A DNA stretch of 6,856 nucleotides from Bradyrhizobium sp. (GCA_028290165.1 JAQGKJ010000318.1:1-6856); one strand, 5' to 3'; shown: positions 1 to 6,176, counted from the stretch's first letter. The notes: generated by a model from the letters alone, not told the origin. A program made the numbers and translations.

Positions 1-2
1 TC

Positions 3-539
3 GTCGCCTCCAACACCTCGTCGATCTCGATTACGCGGCTGGCCGCCTCCACCGACCGGCCCGAGCGCTTCATCGGCATTCACTTCATGAATCCGGTGCC
101 GCTGATGGAACTGGTCGTACTGATCCGCGGCATCGCCACCGACGATGCGACCTTCGACGCCGCCAGGGAAGTTGTCACTCGGCTCGGCAAGCAGGTCGCG
201 GTGTCCGAGGATTATCCGGCCTTCATCGTCAACCGCATCCTGCAGCCGATGATCAACGAGGCGATCTATACGCTGTATGAGGGCGTCGGAAACGTCGAGG
301 CGATCGACGCCGCGATGAAGCTTGGCGCGCATCATCCGATGGGGCCGCTGGAACTTGCCGATTTCATTGGTCTGGACACCTGTCTGTCGATCATGCAGGT
401 GCTGCATGAAGGTCTTGCCGACTCAAAATACCGGCCGTGCCCGCTGCTGGTAAAATACGTCGAGGCCGGCTGGCTCGGCCGCAAGACCCAGCGCGGTTTC
501 TACGACTATCGCGGCGACAAGCCGGTCCCGACGCGGTAA
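3..539 (+). CDS. 3-hydroxybutyryl-CoA dehydrogenase, 5'-truncated by the window edge
   Basis: This is the 3' part of an NAD(P)-dependent 3-hydroxyacyl-CoA dehydrogenase, which interconverts acetoacetyl-CoA and 3-hydroxybutyryl-CoA in cytosolic butanoate/polyhydroxybutyrate and fatty-acid metabolism. The reading frame is open from base 3, so the gene begins upstream. The visible 178 residues are about 60% of the usual 285-295. They contain the NTSS serine motif (residues 4-7), the GIHFMNP motif with the catalytic His (residue 27), PAFIVNR with the substrate-contacting Asn (77), the [21 protein letters not shown] block and the typical C-terminus ending in [14 protein letters not shown]. The overall match to bacterial Hbd is strong. 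One oddity is that the residue aligned with the catalytic Glu of the LVE-x-I segment is Val (residue 39, codon GTA at 117-119). The family assignment is near certain; the physiological direction is not visible. Confidence 0.93.
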   Translation, partial: VASNTSSISITRLAASTDRPERFIGIHFMNPVPLMELVVLIRGIATDDATFDAAREVVTRLGKQVAVSEDYPAFIVNRILQPMINEAIYTLYEGVGNVEAIDAAMKLGAHHPMGPLELADFIGLDTCLSIMQVLHEGLADSKYRPCPLLVKYVEAGWLGRKTQRGFYDYRGDKPVPTR

Positions 540-585
540 GGCGCTCGTCATTGCCGCGCCCTCCCGCCCAAAATCTCCAGCATTC

Positions 586-593
586 GTTAACCA
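586..593 (+). promoter_or_regulatory. possible CtrA half-site upstream of the YjfB-like gene
   Basis: The sequence GTTAACCA lies 37 bp before the start of the small putative motility gene. It matches a TTAACCA half-site of the cell-cycle regulator CtrA, which in alphaproteobacteria often controls flagellar and motility genes. A full site (TTAA-N7-TTAA) is absent, and so short a motif can arise by chance. The call is speculative and rests partly on the family name of the downstream gene. Confidence 0.15.
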
Positions 594-629
594 CCTGCCG
601 GTAGCGTGTTCGCGGACGGAGGGTGGCGT

Positions 630-824
630 ATGGATACGATGAGCATGGTCAGCAGCATGCTTGCCGCACAGGCAGGCAACACGCAGATGCAGGTCGCCGC
701 GACCATCATGAAATCCAATGCCGATGCGGAGAAATCCGCGGTCCTGACGCTGTTGGGGGCGGGCAGCCCATCGCTCGCCAATGTCGGCGCCGGTATCGGC
801 GGCAACCTCAACATCGCGGCCTAG
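630..824 (+). CDS. YjfB-family putative motility protein
   Basis: This is a 64-residue protein starting MDTMSMVSSMLAAQAGN. It resembles the YjfB_motility family (Pfam PF14070): a short N-terminal segment with MSMVSSMLA, an amphipathic helix containing QVAATIMKSNADAEKS (about residues 20-36), then a Gly/Ala/Asn-rich flexible tail. The family is small (about 60 residues) and its function is unproven; the motility label comes from genomic association. There is no signal peptide and no cysteine. I chose the ATG at 630 over an in-frame ATG at 606 because GGAGGG at 618-623 gives a good ribosome binding site and because family members begin with this MD/SM sequence. The gene stands alone 90 bp after the dehydrogenase. 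Its TAG stop shares the CTAG at 821-824 with the stop of the convergent tlpA gene. Confidence 0.8.
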   Translation: MDTMSMVSSMLAAQAGNTQMQVAATIMKSNADAEKSAVLTLLGAGSPSLANVGAGIGGNLNIAA

Positions 825-1510
825 AACCCTGCGGTCGCCGGCTTCACCGCCGCCGAGATCAGCTTGACCGCGTCGTCGCTGTCCCATTCGGCGGGGCCGG
901 CAATGGTGGCGATCTCGCAGCCCTGGCCATCGACCAGCACCGAGGTCGGCATCCCAAGCGCCCGGCCTATGGCTTTAAGATCCTGGAAAACCTTGGCTTT
1001 CTGGTCGGTAAAATAGCCGAGCCGGGTCAGATTGGCCTCTTTCAGGAAGCTTTTCGGCTTTTCGGGATCGCGGGTATCGATATTGACGGCGACCACCTCG
1101 AAGTCAGGACCGCCCAGTTTGGTCTGCAGGCCATCGAGCGCCGGCATCTCCTTGCGGCAGGGCACGCACCAGGTGGCCCACAGATTCACCAGCACCGTGC
1201 GCCCGCGCCACTCGGAGAGCTTTCTGGACTTGCCGTCGGCGTCCTCGAAGGCGAGGTCGGGCAGCCGCAACGGGCTTGTGGCCATGGTCAGCGCGGCCAC
1301 TTCGCCATGCGCCAGCGGTGCCAGCTTGAGCGCCAGGTCGACCGCCCCGCGGCAGGCCGGATCGCCGGCCGCGCTGCGCTTTAGGCCGCCAATCCCGTAG
1401 ACTCCGGCAAATCCGATCACCGCCCCGATCAGGACCGCCCCGATGGTGACGGGTAGCCGGCGCGCGGCGGCCGGGAGAGGCGAGGGCAGTTCAGGCATAT
1501 CGTTTGTCAT
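821..1510 (-). CDS. tlpA: TlpA membrane-anchored thiol:disulfide oxidoreductase
   Basis: TlpA is a periplasm-facing thioredoxin anchored in the inner membrane. In Bradyrhizobium it keeps the copper chaperone ScoI and the CuA site of cytochrome oxidase subunit II reduced, and is needed for aa3 oxidase assembly. The sequence shows a short cytosolic N-terminus with Arg residues, one transmembrane segment (about residues 20-41), a linker and a thioredoxin fold. The active site is WATWCVPC (Cys115, Cys118) and the cis-proline loop is GMPTS (Pro188). A second cysteine pair (Cys53 in GDPAC, Cys198 in GQGC) matches the structural disulfide known in Bradyrhizobium TlpA. Length is 229 residues against about 221 in the family. 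The start is uncertain. ATG 1510 directly abuts AGG, whereas ATG 1498 (MPELPSP) has AGGA 11 nt upstream and gives 225 residues. The gene diverges from argH, as I recall for bradyrhizobia. Confidence 0.95.
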   Translation of the reverse strand: MTNDMPELPSPLPAAARRLPVTIGAVLIGAVIGFAGVYGIGGLKRSAAGDPACRGAVDLALKLAPLAHGEVAALTMATSPLRLPDLAFEDADGKSRKLSEWRGRTVLVNLWATWCVPCRKEMPALDGLQTKLGGPDFEVVAVNIDTRDPEKPKSFLKEANLTRLGYFTDQKAKVFQDLKAIGRALGMPTSVLVDGQGCEIATIAGPAEWDSDDAVKLISAAVKPATAGF

Positions 1511-1513
1511 CCT

Positions 1514-1524
1514 GTATCAGATAC
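1514..1524. promoter_or_regulatory. 11-bp perfect palindrome just upstream of tlpA
   Basis: GTATC-A-GATAC is a perfect inverted repeat centred on base 1519. It sits 4 bp upstream of the first possible tlpA ATG and about 16 bp downstream of the candidate argH -10 box. A dyad in a divergent promoter region could be an operator for a dimeric repressor, or simply a small hairpin in the tlpA leader. No regulator is identifiable, and an 11-bp dyad can occur by chance. Confidence 0.25.
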
Positions 1525-1540
1525 GGCTATGCAGAGCCGG

Positions 1541-1546
1541 TATAAC
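1541..1546 (+). promoter_or_regulatory. candidate -10 box for argH
   Basis: TATAAC matches the sigma-70 -10 consensus at 5 of 6 bases and lies in the 116-bp divergent region between tlpA and argH. No convincing -35 element is present 16-18 bp upstream. If used, it would give a 5' untranslated leader of about 70 nt containing the duplicated start region of argH. The complementary strand reads GTTATA here, so the same element could also overlap a tlpA promoter. Confidence 0.3.
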
Positions 1547-1610
1547 AGTCGGGTTTCGCCGGGTGCGCCGCAAAAGCGTTCCGTACGCGGGTTTGGCGAT
1601 CAATGGCAGG

Positions 1611-1638
1611 TGATGAGTAACAAGTCATGAGCAACAAG
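1611..1638 (+). repeat. 14-nt tandem duplication at the argH start, creating a mini-ORF
   Basis: Bases 1611-1624 and 1625-1638 are a direct repeat matching at 12 of 14 positions; each copy holds ATGAG(T/C)AACAAG. The second copy is the true argH start (encoding MSNK). The first, 14 nt upstream and therefore out of frame, opens a 5-codon ORF MSNKS (1613-1630) whose TGA overlaps the argH ATG as ATGA. AGGTGAT at 1608-1614 matches the extended anti-Shine-Dalgarno sequence. It is too close to ATG 1613 and rather far from ATG 1627, so initiation at argH may depend on re-initiation or on a weak site. Confidence 0.6.
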
Positions 1639-3024
1639 ATGTGGGGCGGCCGGTTCACCGAGCGCCCCGATGCGATCATGGAGGAAATCAACGTCTCCAT
1701 CGACGTCGATCGTCACCTCTATGCCCAGGACATCGCCGCGTCCAAGGCCCACGCGGCGATGCTCGCCGCGCAAGGCATTATTGGCAAAAACGATGCGAAA
1801 AATATCGCAAGCGGTCTAGACACGATTTTGTCAGAAATCGACGCGGGATCGTTCGATTTCAAACGCGCGCTCGAGGACATTCACATGAACGTCGAGGGCA
1901 GGCTCGGCGAGTTGATCGGGCCGTCGGCGGGAAGGCTGCACACCGCCCGTTCGCGCAACGATCAGGTGGCGACCGATTTCCGGCTTTACTTGCGCGATGC
2001 CATCGACGAGCTGGATGCGGCGCTGGCCGCGTTCCAGCAGGCGCTGGCTGAGCGGGCGCTGGAACATGCGGCGACCGTGATGCCTGGCTTTACCCATCTG
2101 CAGACCGCGCAGCCGGTGACGTTCGGGCATCATCTGCTCGCTTATGTCGAGATGGCGGCGCGCGACCGCGGCCGCTTTGCCGATGCGCGCAAGCGTCTCA
2201 ATGAGTCACCGCTCGGCGCCGCGGCGCTCGCCGGAACTTCTTTTCCAATTGATCGCGACGCGACGGCAAAGGCGCTCGGCTTCGACCGGCCGATGGCTAA
2301 TTCGCTCGACGCGGTGTCGGACCGCGACTTCGTGCTCGAAACGCTGTCGGCGGCGGCGATCGCTTCCGTGCACCTGTCGCGTTTCGCCGAAGAAATCGTG
2401 ATCTGGACCTCGCCGCTGGTCGGGCTGGTGCGACTATCCGACAAGTTTACCACCGGCTCCTCGATCATGCCGCAGAAGCGCAACCCAGATGCGGCCGAAC
2501 TGGTCCGCGCCAAGACCGGCAGGGTGATCGGCGCGTTGACGGCGCTATTGATCGTGATGAAGGGCCTGCCGCTCGCCTATCAAAAGGACATGCAGGAAGA
2601 CAAAGAGGGCGCGATGGAGGCGCTCAGTGCGCTGTCACTTGCCGTCCGCGCGATGACCGGAATGGTCGCCGACCTCGTGCCGGACGAGGCGCGGATGAAG
2701 ACAGCTGCCGGTGAGGGTTATGCCACCGCAACCGATCTCGCCGACTGGCTGGTGCGAACGCTGAAAATGCCCTTCCGCGACGCCCATCACGTCACCGGAC
2801 GCATCGTCGCCAAGGCGTCGAAAGCGGGCGTGCTGTTGCATGAACTGCCGTTGAAGGACATGCAGGCGATCGAGCCGAAGATCACGGCGGAGGCGCTCGG
2901 CGTGCTCTCGGTGGAAGCCTCGGTGAAAAGCCGGACCAGTTATGGCGGGACCGCGCCGAAGAACGTGCTGGCGCAGGCGAAGGCCTGGCTCAGGCGGCTG
3001 GAAAAAGAGCGAAAATTAGGCTGA
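1627..3024 (+). CDS. argH: argininosuccinate lyase
   Basis: ArgH cleaves argininosuccinate to arginine and fumarate, the last step of arginine biosynthesis, in the cytosol as a homotetramer. The 465-residue length is normal for the fumarase/aspartase superfamily enzyme. The N-terminus MWGGRF (residues 5-10) is typical. Conserved region 1 contains [13 protein letters not shown] (105-117). [10 protein letters not shown] (154-163) carries the catalytic His157. The mobile signature loop [12 protein letters not shown] (277-288) carries the catalytic Ser. The C-terminal [13 protein letters not shown] is also typical. No key residue is missing. I chose ATG 1627 because it gives the standard [10 protein letters not shown] start and no in-frame start lies just upstream. 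It heads the argH - lipoprotein - lysA cluster and is transcribed divergently from tlpA. The start region carries a small duplication described separately. Confidence 0.97.
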   Translation: MSNKMWGGRFTERPDAIMEEINVSIDVDRHLYAQDIAASKAHAAMLAAQGIIGKNDAKNIASGLDTILSEIDAGSFDFKRALEDIHMNVEGRLGELIGPSAGRLHTARSRNDQVATDFRLYLRDAIDELDAALAAFQQALAERALEHAATVMPGFTHLQTAQPVTFGHHLLAYVEMAARDRGRFADARKRLNESPLGAAALAGTSFPIDRDATAKALGFDRPMANSLDAVSDRDFVLETLSAAAIASVHLSRFAEEIVIWTSPLVGLVRLSDKFTTGSSIMPQKRNPDAAELVRAKTGRVIGALTALLIVMKGLPLAYQKDMQEDKEGAMEALSALSLAVRAMTGMVADLVPDEARMKTAAGEGYATATDLADWLVRTLKMPFRDAHHVTGRIVAKASKAGVLLHELPLKDMQAIEPKITAEALGVLSVEASVKSRTSYGGTAPKNVLAQAKAWLRRLEKERKLG

Positions 3025-3116
3025 GACTGCGAATTTCGCTGCAATTTCATGATTATCCGGCTCTCGCCAGAACAGGGCAATCTTTGTATGGTGCGGCCCG
3101 CATTGGGGATTTTGTC

Positions 3117-3389
3117 GTGATCAGCAATAACAGCCCGACGATTTCGGGATGGGCCATGATCCTTTTGAGCGCGGCCGTGCTCGCGCTCGGGGGCTGCGGA
3201 CGCAAGGGCGCGCTCGACCTGCCGCCGAATGCACAGGCGCAGGCGGACACCGCTGCCGCCACCGATACCGAGGCCGAGCAGGCCAGCAAGCCGAGCGTGT
3301 TCAATCCGTATTACGGGACCGACGCGCCGCCTTCCGCGCCTAAAGGCCGCAAGAAAGCCTTCATCCTCGACCCGCTGCTGAACGACTGA
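3117..3389 (+). CDS. lptM: LptM-like outer-membrane lipoprotein (YifL/LppL family)
   Basis: This is a 90-residue lipoprotein precursor. A hydrophobic segment MILLSAAVLALGG leads to the lipobox cysteine Cys27 (LALGG-C), so signal peptidase II should release a lipoprotein of about 64 residues. The mature start CGRKGALDLPP is the hallmark of the YifL/LppL family, renamed LptM in E. coli because it aids oxidative maturation of the LPS translocon LptD/BAM complex. The remainder is a low-complexity Ala/Thr/Glu linker and a basic segment PKGRKKAFILDPLL. The start is GTG 3117, with GGGGA at 3105-3109 and 7-nt spacing; ATG 3084 or ATG 3156 are less likely. The gene lies 7 nt before lysA. Small lipoproteins of this family are often found just upstream of lysA or dapF in proteobacteria, which supports the call. 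The family assignment is good; the LptM role is carried over from E. coli. Confidence 0.82.
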   Translation: MISNNSPTISGWAMILLSAAVLALGGCGRKGALDLPPNAQAQADTAAATDTEAEQASKPSVFNPYYGTDAPPSAPKGRKKAFILDPLLND

Positions 3390-3396
3390 GCCCGCC

Positions 3397-4662
3397 ATGA
3401 ATCACTTCGAGTATCGCAACGGCGTGCTGCACGCCGAGGCGGTGAATCTATCTGATCTGGCGGATGCGGTCGGCACGCCGTTCTATTGCTATTCGACCGC
3501 GACGCTGGAGCGCCATTACCGGGTATTCAGCGACGCGTTCGCCGGCGAGGACGCGCTGCTCTGTTACGCCATGAAGGCGAACTCCAATCAATCGGTGCTG
3601 CGCACGCTTGCCAGGCTCGGTGCCGGCGCGGATGTGGTTTCCGGTGGCGAGTTGAAGCGCGCGCTGGCGGCCGGCATTCCGCCCGGGAAGATACTGTTCT
3701 CCGGCGTCGGCAAAACTGAACCCGAGCTGCGCGCGGCGCTTGATGCGGACATTCTCTGCATCAACGTCGAATCCGAACCGGAACTTGAATTGCTCTCGCG
3801 GCTCGCCGGCGAGACCGGGCGGATTGCGCGGATTTCGGTCCGGGTCAATCCCGATGTTGATTCCGGTGGCCACGCGAAAATCTCGACCGGAAAGTCCGAG
3901 AACAAGTTCGGCGTGCCGCTCGCGCGTGCGCGTGCGGTCTATGCCCGGGCCGCAAAGCTGCCGGGGATCAAGGTCACCGGCGTCGACATGCATATCGGCA
4001 GCCAGATCACCGATCTGGTGCCGCTCGAAGCCGCCTTCAGGCTGTTGGCCGAATTCGTGCAGGTGCTGCGCGCCGACGGCCATACCATCTCGCATGTCGA
4101 TTTCGGCGGCGGGCTCGGCATTCCCTATTACATGGATCGCGCAGCGCCGCCGGAGCCTGCCGCCTATGCCGCGATGGTCAAGCGGGTCACGCACAATCTC
4201 GGCTGCAGGCTGATGTTCGAGCCGGGCCGGTTGATCGTCGGCAATGCCGGCATCCTGGTCACACGCGTGATCTATCTCAAGCATGGCGATGCCAAGAATT
4301 TTGTCATCATCGACGCGGCAATGAATGATTTGATCCGGCCGACGCTGTATGAGGCGCACCACGACATCCTGCCGATCCGGCAGGCGATGGGCGGCGCGCC
4401 TACGATCACAGCCGACGTGGTCGGTCCGGTGTGCGAGAGCGGCGATTATCTCGCGCTGGGGCGGACCATGCCCGAGCCCAAACCCGGCGATCTGCTGGCG
4501 ATCATGACCGCCGGCGCCTACGGCGCGGTGCAGTCCGGCACCTACAACACCCGCGCACTGGTGCCGGAAGTGCTGGTCAAGGACGACCAATATGCCGTGG
4601 TGCGGCCGAGGGTCGAGGTCGATGATCTGATCGCGATGGACAAGCAGGCGTCGTGGCTGTGA
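3397..4662 (+). CDS. lysA: diaminopimelate decarboxylase
   Basis: LysA decarboxylates meso-2,6-diaminopimelate to L-lysine, the last step of lysine biosynthesis. It is a PLP-dependent cytosolic dimer of the fold-type III (alanine racemase-like) family. The 421 residues contain the PLP lysine in YAMKAN (Lys60), SGGEL (82-86), the HIGSQ motif (199-203), the glycine-rich phosphate loop FGGGLG (236-241), EPGR (275-278), the substrate-site CESGD (346-350, Cys346 and Glu347) and the C-terminal GAYG (372-375, Tyr374). All expected catalytic residues are present and the length is typical. ATG 3397 is the first start after the lipoprotein stop, 7 nt away. No strong Shine-Dalgarno precedes it, which fits translation coupled to the lipoprotein gene. 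Codon use is the GC-rich type of argH. Confidence 0.97.
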   Translation: MNHFEYRNGVLHAEAVNLSDLADAVGTPFYCYSTATLERHYRVFSDAFAGEDALLCYAMKANSNQSVLRTLARLGAGADVVSGGELKRALAAGIPPGKILFSGVGKTEPELRAALDADILCINVESEPELELLSRLAGETGRIARISVRVNPDVDSGGHAKISTGKSENKFGVPLARARAVYARAAKLPGIKVTGVDMHIGSQITDLVPLEAAFRLLAEFVQVLRADGHTISHVDFGGGLGIPYYMDRAAPPEPAAYAAMVKRVTHNLGCRLMFEPGRLIVGNAGILVTRVIYLKHGDAKNFVIIDAAMNDLIRPTLYEAHHDILPIRQAMGGAPTITADVVGPVCESGDYLALGRTMPEPKPGDLLAIMTAGAYGAVQSGTYNTRALVPEVLVKDDQYAVVRPRVEVDDLIAMDKQASWL

Positions 4663-4675
4663 GCCGGCTTTTTTT
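4655..4675 (+). terminator. possible intrinsic terminator at the end of lysA
   Basis: A short stem GGCT-GTG-AGCC (4655-4665) overlaps the lysA stop codon. It is followed by GGC and seven T residues (4669-4675). An alternative pairing GCCGG (4663-4667) with CCGGC (4680-4684) would place the T run in the loop instead. The stem is only 4 bp, so termination is plausible but weak. Position supports it: the next gene is on the opposite strand. Confidence 0.35.
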
Positions 4676-4753
4676 CGCTCCGGCATCGCCTAACCAAACA
4701 CTGGACACTCAACTCACGCTAGCGACATGCCAAGTTCACGGTTCACCGTCAGG

Positions 4754-5080
4754 TCATACTGTTTCGGCCGTTATCACCGCACTCGTCTTTTGTGACGCGT
4801 CATAGACTTTAACCTGAAGCATCGGGTAGCTAGTTTTGAGTTCCCGCGCTTCTCTTTCGGCGGCTTCTTTTGTATCAAACACCGCCTTCATCTGACCGTC
4901 GACCTCTATGCCGAAACCCTCTCTGATGGTGACATCAGCGCGCATGATATTTCTGGGTTTTGACTCCTCGGGCATCACCGTCATGGGTTTTCTCATCACG
5001 GACCTCACTGTTGTTATGTTCCGACCGCCGCCGTTGTTGAAGGGCACTGGCTGCAAACCAAGCGTGGTCATTTTCACCAC
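4754..5080 (-). CDS. small conserved-looking protein of unknown function
   Basis: This is a 108-residue product from the GTG at 5080, with a second GTG at 5077 better placed 6 nt after the strong AAGGAG ribosome site. An internal ATG at 4996 also has an SD (GAGG, 6-nt spacing) and would give 80 residues. I cannot tell which is used. The compact part is the C-terminal half, about residues 46-96. It opens with MRADVTIREGFGIEVDGQ, continues through a helix (TKEAAEREARELK) and ends in a beta strand (MLQVKVYD). This looks like a small strand-helix-strand domain with an acidic/basic amphipathic helix. There is no signal peptide, membrane segment or cysteine. I do not recognise a named family; similar small orphans occur in Bradyrhizobium as I recall. 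It is last in a run of - strand ORFs and converges on lysA. Codon use includes AGA, AGG and ATA, unlike argH or lysA. Confidence 0.7.
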   Translation of the reverse strand: MVKMTTLGLQPVPFNNGGGRNITTVRSVMRKPMTVMPEESKPRNIMRADVTIREGFGIEVDGQMKAVFDTKEAAEREARELKTSYPMLQVKVYDASQKTSAVITAETV

Positions 5081-5178
5081 GAACTCCTTGGCCGCGCGAA
5101 GGTTGCAACATCGGACCGTCGGCGACCATCAGATTCTCGGTATGCTGGATTATCTCGACGGCTGCAATTCAGCGTACC

Positions 5179-5184
5179 ATTATC
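5179..5184 (-). promoter_or_regulatory. weak candidate -10 box in the 132-bp gap before the small - strand gene
   Basis: On the - strand GATAAT matches the -10 consensus at 5 of 6 bases, with TTAATC (3 of 6) 17 bp upstream. It would give the small gene ending at 4754 its own promoter with a leader of roughly 90 nt. The -35 match is poor, and read-through from the upstream gene is equally possible. Confidence 0.2.
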
Positions 5185-5212
5185 GCTTGCAAAGAATGCG
5201 TGATTAACAAGG

Positions 5213-5638
5213 TCAGGTATCGGAGTTTTCCGCCTGGCTCACGAGGTGAACTGAGGTCACGCCCAGGGAAGCGCGCAAATGAGCGATGGAGCCGCTTCCG
5301 AGGCCTCGAATGGTCAGTAATTGCTCATCAGACTTCTCGCGGATTTCCCCGACTGTTTTGAGACCCTCGGCGCACAGGGCCTCGCGCATTCTGGCTGCGA
5401 GCCGAAGCATTTCAATTGGGGTGTCGTCGGGCAGTTGCGGTGTTGGCGTCACTAACTTGCCGCCGGTTGGACCGGCTGCCTCTCGAGCGAGTCGCTCTGA
5501 CCTCAATCGTTCGCGGTTATCATGGAAAGCCGTCTGGGTCCTGTCGTGTTCGGCCATGGCCTCCCGCGCATCGAGATCTCGAAACGCCTTCCGTTCCGCT
5601 TGAGACGAACCCGAGCTGGATTTTTTCTGATCGCTCAT
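5213..5638 (-). CDS. small protein with an RNA polymerase alpha-CTD-like helix-hairpin-helix domain
   Basis: This 141-residue protein has two parts. Residues 1-56 are polar and strongly helical (ERKAFRDLDAREAMAEHD, then RERLRSERLAREAAG) and resemble small rhizobial orphans. After a Pro/Gly linker (57-74), residues 74-126 follow the RpoA C-terminal domain: P-I-E-x-L-x-L-x-x-R near 74-83, LCAEGLKTVGEIREKSDEQLL (88-108), then GLGSGSIAHLRASLG (112-126). The last block is the helix-hairpin-helix (LGxxS, then a helix). Aligned to E. coli alpha, Arg265 is kept (Arg83) but Asn268 is Glu and Lys298 is Gly, so UP-element DNA binding cannot be assumed. AGGTGA lies 6 nt before ATG 5638. Its ATG overlaps the stop of a possible upstream ORF as ATGA. 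The helix-hairpin-helix call is good; the role (nucleic-acid or protein binding) is inferred. Confidence 0.78.
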   Translation of the reverse strand: MSDQKKSSSGSSQAERKAFRDLDAREAMAEHDRTQTAFHDNRERLRSERLAREAAGPTGGKLVTPTPQLPDDTPIEMLRLAARMREALCAEGLKTVGEIREKSDEQLLTIRGLGSGSIAHLRASLGVTSVHLVSQAENSDT

Positions 5639-5865
5639 TGCCTTTCACCTTTGGCATTGCCCGGAACTTCGGCCAGCAACTTGAAATCGCCTTTTGCGCT
5701 ATTATGTAAAACACAGTCGATGTGGATTCGTTCGGCTGGCCCTCTGGGTTTCCGATTCAGTGCCAGGCCAAACCTCCCGCGCCCCCGAAATTTGATCGCT
5801 GCCCTTACCACAGCGTGCCCGTCGGCGGTGTCGCCACACGACAATTCCTCGAATGAACGTCGCAC
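5635..5865 (-). CDS. possible 76-residue protein of unknown function, overlapping the next start as ATGA
   Basis: This ORF fills the space between the alpha-CTD-like gene and the divergent DUF4167-type gene. Its TGA overlaps the ATG of the next gene (ATGA at 5635-5638), an arrangement typical of translationally coupled genes and the main support for it. The product is basic, with a possible beta-rich centre (ADGHAVVRAAIKFRGRGRFG) and two cysteines (Cys10 and another in HIDCVL). No family is recognised. The start is doubtful: GTG 5865 has no clear ribosome site, a TTG and another GTG follow within 20 codons, and the upstream in-frame stop is at 5890-5892. A competing + strand ORF covers the same bases but has no such support. 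Confidence 0.45.
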   Translation of the reverse strand: MRRSFEELSCGDTADGHAVVRAAIKFRGRGRFGLALNRKPRGPAERIHIDCVLHNSAKGDFKLLAEVPGNAKGERQ

Positions 5866-5894
5866 GGCTTTGCCGGAGCGGCATACGGATCAAT

Positions 5895-6176
5895 ATGAAA
5901 CAGATTTCGGAACTTAAGCCGGTAACGGCACAGCCACGCCCAAACGCGAAAGCTATGGCCGGCGCAACCCCACGACGATCGCAACTCGCTCGCAGGAATG
6001 AATCATCCGGGTTCCCCCGCTTCCGGGCGGGAAACGGTCAGAGCGCAGAGAGAAACTATGAACGCTATCTGGTTCTGGCCCGCGCCGAAACTTTGAAGGG
6101 AGACCGGGTCGCGGCGGAGAATTATTTCCAGCACGCCGAGCACTACCTTCGGTCGATGGCGAAGGATGCGAACTAG
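5895..6176 (+). CDS. short DUF4167-type protein
   Basis: This is a 93-residue protein whose residues 52-88 (ERNYERYLVLARAETLKGD, then AAENYFQHAEHYLRSM) match the conserved core of DUF4167: a pair of helices with the NYERYL-LAR and AENY-QHAEHY motifs. Typical DUF4167 proteins of alphaproteobacteria start with an Arg/Asn/Gly-rich RNA-binding-like region and continue into a long low-complexity C-terminus. Here the chain stops right after the core, and the N-terminal 50 residues are a different basic, Pro/Ala/Arg-rich stretch. I see a short paralogue rather than a broken gene, as no decayed coding follows. ATG 5895 is preferred, with GGA about 7 nt upstream. An in-frame ATG at 5853 (107 residues) would overlap the divergent ORF. 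The biochemical function of DUF4167 is not established. Confidence 0.72.
   Translation: MKQISELKPVTAQPRPNAKAMAGATPRRSQLARRNESSGFPRFRAGNGQSAERNYERYLVLARAETLKGDRVAAENYFQHAEHYLRSMAKDAN

Noticed and set aside
623..1384. 253-residue + strand open frame
   Set aside because: It lies antisense to tlpA, whose thioredoxin motifs are unambiguous; the product is Arg/Gly/His-rich with no recognisable domain, typical of a shadow frame in high-GC DNA.
3448..4686. 412-residue - strand open frame
   Set aside because: It is antisense to nearly all of lysA, which has every catalytic motif; its composition (Arg, His, Asp, Gln rich) marks a shadow frame.
4738..4749. Small hairpin ACGG-TTCA-CCGT downstream of the - strand orphan gene
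   Set aside because: A 4-bp stem without a T tract is too weak to call a terminator.
4908..5207. 99-residue + strand open frame
   Set aside because: It is antisense to the small orphan gene ending at 4754, which has a stronger ribosome site and a protein-like composition.
5522..5917. 131-residue + strand open frame
   Set aside because: It runs across the start of the alpha-CTD-like gene and the ATGA junction on the other strand, has no good ribosome site and shows no domain.
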